From positions 1-44,005 of the forward strand of contig JANWVL010000079.1 in the NCBI GenBank assembly GCA_025056655.1: a stretch of DNA of 44,005 bases, read 5' to 3'. Each line of letters begins with the position of its first letter. Positions within the stretch are counted from its first letter, which is position 1. Under the pieces are notes generated by a model. That model ran no database searches, was not told where the DNA came from, and saw only the letters and a program-made list of their open reading frames with translations. Made by a program: the position numbers and the translations under genes. Positions 1 to 10,145 of the stretch are shown here, in pieces. Origin of the DNA: Candidatus Methylacidiphilales bacterium (lineage in GTDB: Bacteria > Verrucomicrobiota > Verrucomicrobiia > Methylacidiphilales > JANWVL01).

Positions 1-1134
1 CCGGCCCGGGGGGGGGGCGCGGCGGCGGCGGGGGGGGTGGTGGGGGCGGTGGCGGAGGGAGGGGATGCTGTGGCGGGTGTGTAGGTGGTGGGGTAGGGCT
101 GGGAGGTTGCGTCGTGGGTGGGTGATGGTGAGGATGCCGGAGCGTGCGTGGGGGGGGTAGTCGAGCCAGGGGACGTGCCAGCCTTTTTCGGCGAGGGATT
201 GGGCGAGGGGGAGGAGTAGGTTGTGGATGGTCTGGCGGATGGTGGGGATGTGGAGGTGGGTGAGGAGGTCTATGGCGGCGGCCATGCCGAGGGAGCCGCA
301 GAGGTTGAGGGTGCCGGGTTCGTAGCGGCGGCCGTCGGTGTGGGGGTGGATGGTGGGTTGGGCGAGGAGGTGGGGAGAGTGGACGTTCCAGGAGCCGAGG
401 AGTGGGGGTTGGCAGAGTGGGGCGGCTCGGGGGCTGGTGTAGAATAGGCCTGCGGAGAGTGGGCCGAGGAGCCATTTGTGGGAGTCGGCGGAGATGAAGT
501 CGACGTAGGAGGCGTCGAGGGGGGCGATGCCTAGGGATTGGATGGCGTCGAGGGAGAGGAGGACGTGGGGGTGGTGTTGGCGGAGGGCTTTGCTGATGGT
601 CTGGTAGTCGATGAGGTAGCCACTGAGGTAGTGGCAGGTGGAGAGGGCGATGAGGCGGGTGCGGGGGGTGATGGCGGAGAGGACGAGGTCGGGGGTGATT
701 TGGCCGAGTTTTGTGGGGTGGAGGGGGATGGGACGGACGCCGCGGCGGGAGAGGTTGAGCCAGGGGTAGACGTTGGATGGGTAGTCGTGGGGGTAGTAGA
801 TGACTTCGTCTCCGGGGCGCCAGTCGAGGCCGAGGGCGATGAGGTTGAGTGTGAGGGAGGTGGGGCCTAGGAGGGAGATGTGGTTGGGGTGGGTGTGGAG
901 GAGGTGGGCGATGGTCTGGCGGAGGTTGTGGAGGGTGTGGGGGAGGTCGTGGTCTTCTTGTTGTTGGGTGGTGGATTTTTGTATGTGGCGTCGCATGGCT
1001 TCCGCAGCTGGGGCGCAGAGGGGGGCTACGGCTGCGTGTGCTAGGAAGTTGGAGTGGGCGGTGATGGGGAAGAGGGTGTGACGGAGGGAGGGGTTGTGAA
1101 GGATGTCGCGGATGGTGTAGGGGTTAGGCGACAT
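1..1134 (-). CDS. Class V aminotransferase (cysteine desulfurase/epimerase-like), C-terminus cut by window edge
   Basis: The frame is open from the ATG at 1134 to base 1 (378 codons) with no stop, so the C-terminus lies outside the window. The protein reads as a fold-type I PLP enzyme of aminotransferase class V. The motif SADSHKWLLGP carries the expected Schiff-base lysine at K220, preceded by a conserved-looking LSLDAIQSLG segment and followed by RRYEPGTLN. Families sharing this pattern include cysteine desulfurases and isopenicillin-N-epimerase-like proteins; the exact substrate cannot be read here. The start overlaps the stop of the upstream PKD gene by 11 bp, so translation is probably coupled. 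The coding strand is extremely C-rich at third positions. The last roughly 20 codons before the edge become a Pro/Arg/His homopolymer-like tail where the family normally has an ordinary alpha/beta segment, so the outermost bases may be unreliable. Confidence 0.85.
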   Translation of the reverse strand, partial: MSPNPYTIRDILHNPSLRHTLFPITAHSNFLAHAAVAPLCAPAAEAMRRHIQKSTTQQQEDHDLPHTLHNLRQTIAHLLHTHPNHISLLGPTSLTLNLIALGLDWRPGDEVIYYPHDYPSNVYPWLNLSRRGVRPIPLHPTKLGQITPDLVLSAITPRTRLIALSTCHYLSGYLIDYQTISKALRQHHPHVLLSLDAIQSLGIAPLDASYVDFISADSHKWLLGPLSAGLFYTSPRAAPLCQPPLLGSWNVHSPHLLAQPTIHPHTDGRRYEPGTLNLCGSLGMAAAIDLLTHLHIPTIRQTIHNLLLPLAQSLAEKGWHVPWLDYPPHARSGILTITHPRRNLPALPHHLHTRHSIPSLRHRPHHPPRRRRAPPPGR

Positions 1135-2875
1135 CGTAGTCGAGTCGGGAGTTGCTGTAGATGAGGGTTTCGCGGTTGGCGAGTTGGATGGTGGTGCGAC
1201 GGCGGAGGGGGAATGGCTCGCCGGGGAGGAAGCGGCGGCCGTTGACGTTGCATAGGACGTGAGTTAGGGTGGCTGTGGCGCGTGGGGCGTATTTTTTTCC
1301 TTTGAAGTGGAAGGTGATATAGCCGTCGGCTTCGGATTCGACGGCGGAGAGTGGGATGGTGAGTTTGCTTTTTCGCTTGTATTTGGCGAGGTCGATGGTT
1401 TTTTTACCGCTGAGGATTCCGTCGATGGGGGGGGAGAATCCGAGTGTGAGGAAGAGGGGGATGAGTAGGGTGAGTAGGATGGGAAAGGGGATGAGGAGCC
1501 ATGACCAGTCGCGCTTGACTGTGATGGTGCCGGTGAGCTCGACTTTTTGGTGGGTGGGGTCTTCGGGGATGATGGTGAGTTTGTAGTGGTAGGTGCCTGG
1601 GTGGCGGTAGGTGTGTTCGGTGAAGGTTTCGGTGGAGGTGCGGCCGTCGCCGAGGTCCCAGGTGAGTTTGCTGAAATCGCCCGTGATGGTGGCGCCGAAT
1701 GTGAGGGTGAGGGGGGCGGTGCCTGTGGTGGTGGGGATGTGGAGTTGGGCTTGGGGTTGGATGTAGTGTTCTTCGACGGTGATGGTTTGGGTGTGGGTGG
1801 TGGTGTTGCCGTGTTCGTCTTTGGCTTGGATTGTGATTTGGTGCTCGCCTAGGGTGTCAAATTTGGTGCGGAGTTCGTTTGCGTTGCTGATGGGGGTGTT
1901 GTTGATGAGCCAGGTGATTTCTTTTAGTGGGGAGTTGGATTGTGGGGTGAAGGTGACGGGTTGGCCTCGCTGAATGCGGGGTGGGGAGTGTGTGAAGGAG
2001 ACTTCGAGTGTGCCTATGGCGACTTGGATGTTTTCTTTTGTGAGGATTTCTTGGCCGGATTCTGTGTCGACGATGAGAGTGGCTGTGTAGAGGCCGGGTT
2101 GGTTGAAGAGGCGCTGGATGGTGCGTTGATCTCCGGCGGGGAGGTCGTTTATGAGCCATCGGTAGGATCGGAAGGGATGTTGGGTGGCCTCAGTGAAGGT
2201 GATGTTTGCTCCGGTAGTAGGTGTGGTGGGCTTCCAGGTGATTAGGGGGGGGGTTAGGTCTTTCATGTCGGGGTGTTGTGAGCTTTCAAGGCCTTCGTGG
2301 ATGGGGAGGGAAAATTTAGATGGACCGATGAAGAAAATGTGTGCGCAGATGTTTTTGCCGTTGAGTAGTGGATATTGTTTGAGGGTTGTGTCTAGGTCTG
2401 GAAAAGGCTCTGTGGGCTCAGGGTTGGCGGTGTAGATGTAGATGTGGGTTATTTCGTTGGGTGTGGAGAGGGAGTAGTTTGTCGCGTGTTGGAGGGACTT
2501 TGCTAAGGTAGAGGTTAGATTTCCTTGGCGGGAGGAAGGTTTGCGGTTGAGAATGTTTCGAATGGTGCGCTGGGCAGCTGATGCGGCCTTCGGTTCTGAA
2601 AATATGAATTCTTCGTCGTGAAAGATTTTGTCGTCGTGACCTATGATTCTCAGGCGTGTGTTTTTGGGGAGGGATTGGATGTATTTTGCAAGGCTAATTT
2701 CAAGGGGGCGCGGTGTCTGGGGGGGATTGGTCGTTTTTGAGGATTTGGAAAGGAGGTGATAAATGGCTGGTGTGTCAAGCAAAAAAATTACATTGGAGGC
2801 GGCGGAGTGATCGATGAGGATAGTGAGGTAGCTTATCAAACTAGCAATGGCTAAAGCGATCCTTCTTGTTAGCAT
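1124..2875 (-). CDS. Membrane-anchored protein with VWA-like region and three PKD domains
   Basis: 583 aa. Residues 1-26 form a hydrophobic signal sequence. Residues about 28-200 resemble a von Willebrand A fold: a buried beta strand VIFLLDTPA, an internal RIIGHDDKIF strand and a late HIYIYTANPEP strand. The usual DxSxS metal-site motif is replaced by DTPA, so metal binding is doubtful. Three Ig-like PKD modules follow (about 205-290, 291-370, 373-453); the third has the classic WDLGDG and GTYHYKLTI pattern. A transmembrane helix at about 457-478 is followed by a basic, probably cytoplasmic tail of about 104 residues that I do not recognise. The protein is thus likely exposed outside the inner membrane. 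It is divergent from the giant secreted gene at 3085 and overlaps the aminotransferase downstream. Function unknown; sensing or adhesion is a guess from the architecture. Confidence 0.8.
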   Translation of the reverse strand: MLTRRIALAIASLISYLTILIDHSAASNVIFLLDTPAIYHLLSKSSKTTNPPQTPRPLEISLAKYIQSLPKNTRLRIIGHDDKIFHDEEFIFSEPKAASAAQRTIRNILNRKPSSRQGNLTSTLAKSLQHATNYSLSTPNEITHIYIYTANPEPTEPFPDLDTTLKQYPLLNGKNICAHIFFIGPSKFSLPIHEGLESSQHPDMKDLTPPLITWKPTTPTTGANITFTEATQHPFRSYRWLINDLPAGDQRTIQRLFNQPGLYTATLIVDTESGQEILTKENIQVAIGTLEVSFTHSPPRIQRGQPVTFTPQSNSPLKEITWLINNTPISNANELRTKFDTLGEHQITIQAKDEHGNTTTHTQTITVEEHYIQPQAQLHIPTTTGTAPLTLTFGATITGDFSKLTWDLGDGRTSTETFTEHTYRHPGTYHYKLTIIPEDPTHQKVELTGTITVKRDWSWLLIPFPILLTLLIPLFLTLGFSPPIDGILSGKKTIDLAKYKRKSKLTIPLSAVESEADGYITFHFKGKKYAPRATATLTHVLCNVNGRRFLPGEPFPLRRRTTIQLANRETLIYSNSRLDYDVA

Positions 2876-3084
2876 CCGATCGTTTGAGATTGTGTAAGGC
2901 TGGAAATCTTACTTATTCGTTTATTGCATACAAGTATTCTTTTGCGTGTAGATAGTCATTCCGGGTAGTTCATATCAAGCTTTCATGTGCTGTGCAAATT
3001 GCACGGAAAAAATCTTCAAAAAAATTATTGACAAATCTACAGAGTATAAATAAAGAAATCGGCGCAAGCAAAAAGTGCCAGACT
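2876..3084. promoter_or_regulatory. Divergent intergenic region between PKD gene and He_PIG giant gene
   Basis: This AT-rich stretch separates two genes that run away from each other, so promoters for both must lie here unless they are within the genes. A weak sigma70-like pair TTGCAT and TAGATA with a 19-base spacer is visible around 2925-2955 on the plus strand, but the fit is poor. No clear Shine-Dalgarno sequence precedes either candidate start of the giant gene (GTG 2992, ATG 3085). Confidence 0.3.
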
Positions 3085-6000
3085 ATGAAAAATAATATCA
3101 AAAAAATTGTAAAGTTTTTGGCTTACGTATGCATCATAGCACAGCATTCTGAATTTTATGGAAATCCTCCGTGTGCGATTGGGGTAGGGATTTACACCAT
3201 TAATGGTCATGTGGGAAGAGAGTTAAACGTCAACTTAAATCAATTTGTCGAGAATGGTCCTTCCTGCGGAAAGGTCGATAGTTTCCGGATTCTGGAGACA
3301 CAAGGAAACATCCCTGCTGGTATCGAATTTGATTTACCTTTTATCCGAGGCATTCCGATGACTCCCACTTCTTCGTTGGCCCTACCTCGGATCCGAATAC
3401 GGGCTGAGAATCGCCACGGAGGCACCACACTTGAGCTACGGTTGAACATTACATCTCCCCCCGGCGGATCTGTGGCAGCTCCTTGTTGGCGAGCAGGGGG
3501 CGTTACTCTGACTGAGAATTTGACCGTTGTTGAAGGTCAACCGATAAATATTGATCTTCGCTCGAAGCTTTTCTTAGGGGGAACTTGCGGTGAGCCTCAA
3601 TCATGGGCTTTGCATTCAGGCTCGCTTCCACAGGGGCTACAGTTTGATCCAGTCCGAGCAGTGATTTCCGGGTCGGTCTCTGTCGCGACGAAGACTTCGT
3701 TTCAAATTATAGGTCGAAACGGGCAGGGGAGTGTATTTTACACCCTCAATCTGGAGGTTCAGTATGGTTTACGCGGCCCGGGGTATGTGTGTCCAAAAAG
3801 GAGCATCAATGCAGTGGGAATAACGGAAATTCTTCAGGCAACTGTTGGACGTTCATTCCGATATGATCTAAACGATGAGTTGGATCTCAGAGGCGAATGT
3901 GGGAGGGGCGTAGAATGGACTCTTCAGTCTGGTGAAATTCCTCCTGGGTTAAGTTTAGATCGGGCGAGGGGTATTCTGGAGGGAACACCTCAGCGTCATA
4001 CTGAAGTTGGTAAACCTTACGATACGTTTTATATCCGAGTCAAGGGGATAAGAGGACGAGATATTCCAATGGAGGTGCGGATAAAGATTTCCCTACAGGA
4101 AGGGCCACCCTGCGTGAGGATTAACAATATACTTCAAGGAGGAAGAGTAGGTGAGGCAATAAATTTAGATCTAAACAGCTTCTTGCGTCCACCTACTGGA
4201 GCATGTGGTTCTGCGCGACTCTGGCGCCAGTATGGTGCTCTGCCGCCTGGGCTCGTTTTGAATCCTCAAACTGGGCTCATCACGGGCATACCTACGCAGG
4301 CTATCCGAGGTAGGGAAGTCACATTTGAAGCGCTCAATACACAAGGGGGTGTAAATCTAATAATTAAGTTTGATATCTCAGAAAAGGCTTCTGGGATCTG
4401 TATTAAGTCAGGAGCTCCTCTCGAGATACAACTCACAGCGGGGAAACCGATGACCCCGATCCGATTACGCGACTATTTCTTTGAAAATGACGACTGTGTA
4501 TTACCAGAGATATGGAGAGTTTTAGATGGTCGATTGCCAGTTGGTTTACAGTTTGACGTTGAAAAAGGCCTTATCACTGGCGTCCCCACACAGTTAGGAC
4601 AAGAAAATATGTCAATTCAGGCTCTGGCTTTATCACCTCATTCTCAACACATTGTTCTTACTTTAAAAATTAAGGTTGTAAGTGACGACTCTAGGCCTTG
4701 CTTTATTCGACCTAGCGATACAATCCAATTCAACACTGAATCTCCTTTCACACTCGATCTTAATACATATCTTTCATCATCTTCCAGCTGTGGTCCTGGG
4801 CGAAGCTGGGAGGCGCTCGACGCATTGCCCAACGGCATCGAGCTCGATCCGAATCGAGGTCGTCTAACTGGCCGCTTCACCCAAGCTTTACTCAATTACC
4901 GCGTGCGGTTTTTGGCTCACAACTATTCCAACCAGCCTGCAGAGTTTGCACTTGTCTTCAACGTCTCTAGCCCAAGTGGTCTTGGCGATGAAAGCAACCC
5001 ACCGTGTATTCGCACCTTTAATCTTCCAGCACCCCTAATAACAGGCACGGTTGGTGTCCCGCTAGAATTTTCCCTCGAGCCTTATTCCCTAACTGGTGGC
5101 GTGTGTGGTGTGATCAGGCGTTGGGAAGTCGTTAACGGAAAGCTTCCCGAAGGCCTAACAATAGATCAAAACACGCACCGCATTATGGGCACACCGCGAG
5201 AAACATCAAATGCAGTCGTGACCCTTCGTCCCATAAACGCCAGTGTTCTAGCTGGTCGTCCTGGGCCTCTTTTGCCTTTTAAGGTCAACATAAGTGCCCC
5301 TCACATACCCTGTAGGATTAAGCCAGCGGAGCTGCGCTTAGTAGTAGGAGATCGCACTAACGTGAATTTAAATGACCTTCTACTAGACCGTAACGGCGGA
5401 ATATCGTGCGCCATACCCGAGCGCTGGCAGGTCCTGGGTGTCCCGCTTCCCCAAGGTCTCCAGATCGAACAAGGTCGTATTTTAACCGGTATCCCACTTG
5501 AAGAGACCTCCAGAGAGCTTCATCTTTTTGGTCAACACCCTGTTGCCTCGGTGCATGCCCGATTAAGCATCATCGTCTCTCAACGGCGTCACTGCCCCAG
5601 AGAAGCTACCTTGGTTACTCTCACTGGCCGTGTAGGGATGCCGATCAGCCTCAACCTTAATGATCTCATCCGTCAAAATCCGGATTGTGCACCCGTAACA
5701 CGATGGAGAATCTTCGGTGCACTACCTAATGGATTCCCCCAATTTACTCAAGGGCAAGAACTTAAAGAGTCCGTTATCACTGCCACCCCCACAGAGCCTA
5801 CGCATCCAGGATCCTCCCTGATCACTGAACTTATAGGGGATAACTTAACCCTCCACACTGAGCCCATTCGTTTCCAAATTGTTTGGCGCATCGAGCATCG
5901 CGATCCCCCCATCTGCCTGAAAACCAGAGAGTATTTCCTTGAGCTGGAAAAAGACAAACATGCCTTAGTTGATCTTAATAGCCTCTTCTTAAACGGCAAC

Positions 6001-9000
6001 TCATCATGCGCTCACCAGGCTAAATGGGGGCTCTCACCGGCTAACCCTCCTCTCCCAGAAGGATTAACTCTTACAGCAGACGGCCAGCTTACAGGCACCC
6101 CAAGCGTTATATGGACTGGCCGCTCGTATTCTCTATATGTAAGCAACTCCACAGGTTCTTATCCAGTCAACCTTAGGCTCTCTGTGAAAAGCAGTGATGA
6201 ACCCCTCTGCGTCAACCAATACTACCTCGAAATAAATACCCATGTTGGGAAACCCGAATATTTTGACTTGCGCAGCTTCTTTAGCCATCGCTCTGGCTGT
6301 GGCCGAATTCGATGGTGGACCTTTGATCCCCCAGAGCCAGGGCCAGGGAACAGGCTCGTCGATGGCATCACGTTCCGAGACGGGGTGATAAGTGGTCAAG
6401 CTATACGAGCCACTAAGACGCCTGTCCGTTATGTAGTTAAAGCCGGAAATGAAGTCGATACACGTCCAATCTTCATCTCGATAAGCGTAGCCGAAACCCC
6501 CTCACAATCCCCTCGCACCATGAGCACTGAGACCTGCCCTGATACTCTTTCCCCCGTTCGGCTACCTCAAGCTACCCGAGGAAAATCTTACACTGCCTCA
6601 ATCCCTCTTCCCTCTTTCCAAAATTGCATCTTGAGGGAAATTCCCCAACTTCTTCGTCCTCTTCCGCCGGGATTAACCTTTAGTGTAAACTTTGTCGATA
6701 ACCAGATTTACATTAATGGCGCCCCCACAGAAGTCGGTTCCTTCACAGCTGAATTTAGGATTCGACGGCAGAATAATCTCTCCCCTTATAATCTTCCCGT
6801 AACGATTATCGTTGGGGAAGATTCCAGCCGAAGGCCTTGCTCTTTCGATTCGATAGCCATACAAAACATCCCTAAAGCTGAGTTGTATAAGCCCTACTCT
6901 CACACCCTACGTCTATCCACACTAGATTGTATCCCGATACAAGAGATCACACTCCTCTCAGGCCAATTTCCTCCAGGGATCGCCTGGCGGCGAGTCCCAG
7001 AAGGAATCCTATTTGAAGGCACTCCGGCAGCGAGTGGTCGCTTCCAATCCGAATTCAATCTGATCCCCACAACTGGAAGTGAACGGCTCACGCAACAGAT
7101 TGCTTTAGAAGTTGTCAGCAGTAAACCCTGTCCCAATAATATCACTATCGAGCACTTCCGCGTGGGTGTTCCTGCTCGGTATCGGATTGATGACTCTCAA
7201 TTTATCACCGATCCTGTGACTCGAGTGGTGACGAAGTGTGCCGAGATTACCCAAGCGAATGTCCAACAAGGCCAGCTTCCTCGTGGGCTCGAGCTAAGGA
7301 ATACCGTTGACGGCTGGTATATTCAAGGTGTTCCATTGCAAAGTGGCGATTCCACAGTAGTAATCCGAGTCACTAACTCCGAGGGCGCTGCTAACGTCAC
7401 TTTCAACTTCAGAATCAGAGGTGAATCCAATCCCTCCCTCCTTCCACCGTGTAATAGACCAGAACAACAACTTCCCGCGGCCACTATCCGTCGCGATTAC
7501 AACTACGTGGTTTCTCCGGGCGATCCGAGTTCATGTGGTCCCATCCAGGAGATTTCTTTAGGCTTCGGAGCGCTTCCCCCAGGTTTAAATTTAAACTTTG
7601 AGGACGGACGATGGGAAATCGAAGGGGTCCCTAGCCAGATAGGGCAATATCGATTTGTGCTGCAAGTTCGCAACACCACCGGTCAAGCCAATCACACCTA
7701 TTCCATTCAAGTAGTCGATGCCCCACCATGCGATGCGGACACAACCGCTCCTATTATTCGCACGATCAATCAACCTTACAGATTTAATCTCATCAATACT
7801 CAAGTATCGTCTCAATGTGGTCAGCCCACACAGGCCCGATTGATTCAAGGCAATCTCCCTCCAGGCCTCCAAATCATCCCCAGGGCCGATGGTGTCTACA
7901 TCGAAGGCACTCCCAACCAAAGCGGAACTTATCCTTTTACTCTAGCAGTTGCTAATGCCTCAGGTCAGGCCACTATCAGGCTCATCATCCGCGTGGAGGG
8001 AGCTGGACAATCGACACCGGCATTACGGCCTCCCTGCACTGTTCAAAGGGAACTCACCCAAGGAGAGATTCAAATTCCTTACCGCTTTGAACTCGCCCCC
8101 ATCCTGACCCTCAACGGGTGTGGTTCCGCCGATCAGGTTACGCTTGCTTCCGGCTCTCTCCATGCCGGGCTTCGCCTCGAAAACGGGCCTAACGGCTGGG
8201 CGATCGTCGGCACTCCTACAGAACACGGCACACGCAATTTCACCCTCACTCTTACGAATGCAGCAGGCAGAGCTAACGCTCTACTTACCCTCACAATACG
8301 ACCATCATCTTTCGTTATTCCTCCTTGCACTGCGAAGGTCTCGATCCCAGAAGGTGTCGTCAACCAGCCTTACCTCTTTAGGTTGGCAGAAACTCAAAGT
8401 AAGCATTGCGGTCCGATAGAATCAGCCGTTCTTAGTTCCGGCTCTCTCCATTCGGGGTTGAGACTTGAGAGGCATAGTCAAGGTTGGGTCATTGTCGGCA
8501 CCCCAACTGAGGCCGGCGTTCGTAACTTCGTTATCATCGCTACAAATAACGGTGGTTCTGTAAACCTCGAACTCACCCTCAACGTCAGGCCTGATCCTGA
8601 TACCGCCCCGCCATGCAATGCTGAGGCTCAGGAAGAGGCTCTCATAGATAGAATCTATCGTTTTGACATCAATGCCTATCGAGGCGGAGGTGTGTGTGGT
8701 AAACCGACAGAGGTTCAACTTACCTCAGGCACTCTTCACAATGGACTAGCAATCATTAACCAACCCCCAGGCTTATGGCGTATCGAAGGTTACCCAAGAG
8801 AGTCTGGAACCCGTGAACTCGTCTTTAGCCTCCGCAACCAGTATGGATCCAGCATTGTCCGCCTGCGGTTGACCGTCAAAAACCCACCGCTGGGAGCTCC
8901 ATGTAACGTAGATTTTGACCTACGCGACATAGCAACCCTCGGGCAGCCCTTCCGTTATGCCATCGGTGATCTCTTCTATAGCCCCACCCGAGGCTGTGGA

Positions 9001-9939
9001 GCTGCTCAAAGGGTCACCCTAACCGAAGGGCGCTTGCCGAACGGAATCAACCTAGCTAGCTCCAACGGCACTTGGGTCATTGAAGGCACACCGACGGAAG
9101 CTGGAGAGTTCAGATGCGTCTTAATAGGCACGAATGACGCAGGCACAGGCACCCTAAGACTGCGGTTAGTAGTCAAGCCGGCTAACACAACGGGATCTGT
9201 CCAGCCTCCTCCCGTATCCTCCGGGAGTCCAGTCTGTCCAAATGAACTCATCGCGCCTAGCGGCAACGTAAACAACTTCTACCGCTACGATCTCACAGCC
9301 GCACTCCCCGCTTCCTGTGGACCGATCCGACTAATCACCATACAAAACGGAGTCCTGCACAATGGCCTCCGTTTACAAAACGAATCGGGCCGCTGGATCC
9401 TCTCGGGCACACCTATTGAATCCGGCAAACGATCGTTTATTCTTAGCCTCTTCCACATCTCAGGATCAACCACAACCCTCGTCCTAAATCTCAACATCCT
9501 CAGCCCATACAACGCCCTCTCCACAACGCCGACCATCGTCGTATCCCCCTCAATACCCACTGGTTCAACCAATACCCCAAACACCATCGTCTCCCCAGGA
9601 GTTACCCATACCACTTTACGACCTCAGACAACCCCATCTTCCTCCACAATCTTCATCCCACCTTGTCATTATGATCCTATAGTGCCAGATGCTCGCGTAG
9701 GTGTGCCATATCGGCTGGACATAGCTGCGACGCAACCTGTGGGGATCAACTGCGGTCCGGTTGAGCGCGTGAGTTTGCACTCGGGGACCTTACCTAGTGG
9801 CCTCCGCCTAGCTCAAGAGAACGGCCGCTGGTATCTCCTCGGCACGCCTACTCAATCAGGGCGACCTCTCATTGCCCTCACCCTTTCAAATTCCGCCGGA
9901 TCTGCTCTCACCGCCATCCGGCTTAATATTCAACCCTAA
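3085..9939 (+). CDS. Giant secreted protein of 22 cysteine-paired He_PIG (Ig-like) modules
   Basis: 2284 aa from the ATG at 3085. A GTG at 2992 would add 31 basic residues, but MKNNIKKIVKFLAYVCIIA at 3085 looks like a proper signal peptide. The rest is 22 consecutive modules of about 95-110 residues. Each carries the He_PIG signature (LPPGL...GTPT..G, then N..G) and two cysteines: one at the module start, usually in a P-P-C context, and one 25-40 residues later, often as CG. This predicts one disulfide per module in an oxidising compartment. Modules 1-11 tend to have a Trp after the second Cys. Modules 12-22, from about 6532, share the tighter pattern CGPI...SG.L..GL.L...W.I.GTPT..G. A Ser/Thr/Pro-rich linker of about 45 residues precedes the last module. 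No transmembrane anchor, sorting tail or catalytic domain is seen. Likely a surface or extracellular fibre or adhesin; the ligand is unknown. Confidence 0.85.
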   Translation: MKNNIKKIVKFLAYVCIIAQHSEFYGNPPCAIGVGIYTINGHVGRELNVNLNQFVENGPSCGKVDSFRILETQGNIPAGIEFDLPFIRGIPMTPTSSLALPRIRIRAENRHGGTTLELRLNITSPPGGSVAAPCWRAGGVTLTENLTVVEGQPINIDLRSKLFLGGTCGEPQSWALHSGSLPQGLQFDPVRAVISGSVSVATKTSFQIIGRNGQGSVFYTLNLEVQYGLRGPGYVCPKRSINAVGITEILQATVGRSFRYDLNDELDLRGECGRGVEWTLQSGEIPPGLSLDRARGILEGTPQRHTEVGKPYDTFYIRVKGIRGRDIPMEVRIKISLQEGPPCVRINNILQGGRVGEAINLDLNSFLRPPTGACGSARLWRQYGALPPGLVLNPQTGLITGIPTQAIRGREVTFEALNTQGGVNLIIKFDISEKASGICIKSGAPLEIQLTAGKPMTPIRLRDYFFENDDCVLPEIWRVLDGRLPVGLQFDVEKGLITGVPTQLGQENMSIQALALSPHSQHIVLTLKIKVVSDDSRPCFIRPSDTIQFNTESPFTLDLNTYLSSSSSCGPGRSWEALDALPNGIELDPNRGRLTGRFTQALLNYRVRFLAHNYSNQPAEFALVFNVSSPSGLGDESNPPCIRTFNLPAPLITGTVGVPLEFSLEPYSLTGGVCGVIRRWEVVNGKLPEGLTIDQNTHRIMGTPRETSNAVVTLRPINASVLAGRPGPLLPFKVNISAPHIPCRIKPAELRLVVGDRTNVNLNDLLLDRNGGISCAIPERWQVLGVPLPQGLQIEQGRILTGIPLEETSRELHLFGQHPVASVHARLSIIVSQRRHCPREATLVTLTGRVGMPISLNLNDLIRQNPDCAPVTRWRIFGALPNGFPQFTQGQELKESVITATPTEPTHPGSSLITELIGDNLTLHTEPIRFQIVWRIEHRDPPICLKTREYFLELEKDKHALVDLNSLFLNGNSSCAHQAKWGLSPANPPLPEGLTLTADGQLTGTPSVIWTGRSYSLYVSNSTGSYPVNLRLSVKSSDEPLCVNQYYLEINTHVGKPEYFDLRSFFSHRSGCGRIRWWTFDPPEPGPGNRLVDGITFRDGVISGQAIRATKTPVRYVVKAGNEVDTRPIFISISVAETPSQSPRTMSTETCPDTLSPVRLPQATRGKSYTASIPLPSFQNCILREIPQLLRPLPPGLTFSVNFVDNQIYINGAPTEVGSFTAEFRIRRQNNLSPYNLPVTIIVGEDSSRRPCSFDSIAIQNIPKAELYKPYSHTLRLSTLDCIPIQEITLLSGQFPPGIAWRRVPEGILFEGTPAASGRFQSEFNLIPTTGSERLTQQIALEVVSSKPCPNNITIEHFRVGVPARYRIDDSQFITDPVTRVVTKCAEITQANVQQGQLPRGLELRNTVDGWYIQGVPLQSGDSTVVIRVTNSEGAANVTFNFRIRGESNPSLLPPCNRPEQQLPAATIRRDYNYVVSPGDPSSCGPIQEISLGFGALPPGLNLNFEDGRWEIEGVPSQIGQYRFVLQVRNTTGQANHTYSIQVVDAPPCDADTTAPIIRTINQPYRFNLINTQVSSQCGQPTQARLIQGNLPPGLQIIPRADGVYIEGTPNQSGTYPFTLAVANASGQATIRLIIRVEGAGQSTPALRPPCTVQRELTQGEIQIPYRFELAPILTLNGCGSADQVTLASGSLHAGLRLENGPNGWAIVGTPTEHGTRNFTLTLTNAAGRANALLTLTIRPSSFVIPPCTAKVSIPEGVVNQPYLFRLAETQSKHCGPIESAVLSSGSLHSGLRLERHSQGWVIVGTPTEAGVRNFVIIATNNGGSVNLELTLNVRPDPDTAPPCNAEAQEEALIDRIYRFDINAYRGGGVCGKPTEVQLTSGTLHNGLAIINQPPGLWRIEGYPRESGTRELVFSLRNQYGSSIVRLRLTVKNPPLGAPCNVDFDLRDIATLGQPFRYAIGDLFYSPTRGCGAAQRVTLTEGRLPNGINLASSNGTWVIEGTPTEAGEFRCVLIGTNDAGTGTLRLRLVVKPANTTGSVQPPPVSSGSPVCPNELIAPSGNVNNFYRYDLTAALPASCGPIRLITIQNGVLHNGLRLQNESGRWILSGTPIESGKRSFILSLFHISGSTTTLVLNLNILSPYNALSTTPTIVVSPSIPTGSTNTPNTIVSPGVTHTTLRPQTTPSSSTIFIPPCHYDPIVPDARVGVPYRLDIAATQPVGINCGPVERVSLHSGTLPSGLRLAQENGRWYLLGTPTQSGRPLIALTLSNSAGSALTAIRLNIQP

Positions 9940-10145
9940 GGTCGTCCCATCGTCTGCCCAACCCAAACCATAACTCCCACACACTGCAACAAGAGCTAAG
10001 CGCCGCCACCCTGAGAGCTAACCACACCAAGCCAAAGGCCAGGGCACAGGGCGCAATCTTCCCCCTCTTATCCCCTTCAACTTTGAACATGGACAGCAGT
10101 GGCAGCGCTACTATTAATGAAGTGAGCTAGCAAGCCTCCAAAGGT

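Noticed and set aside
223-1081. Plus-strand ORFs rich in Gly, Val and Glu
   Set aside because: They are antisense shadows of the C-rich aminotransferase gene; repetitive composition and no motifs.
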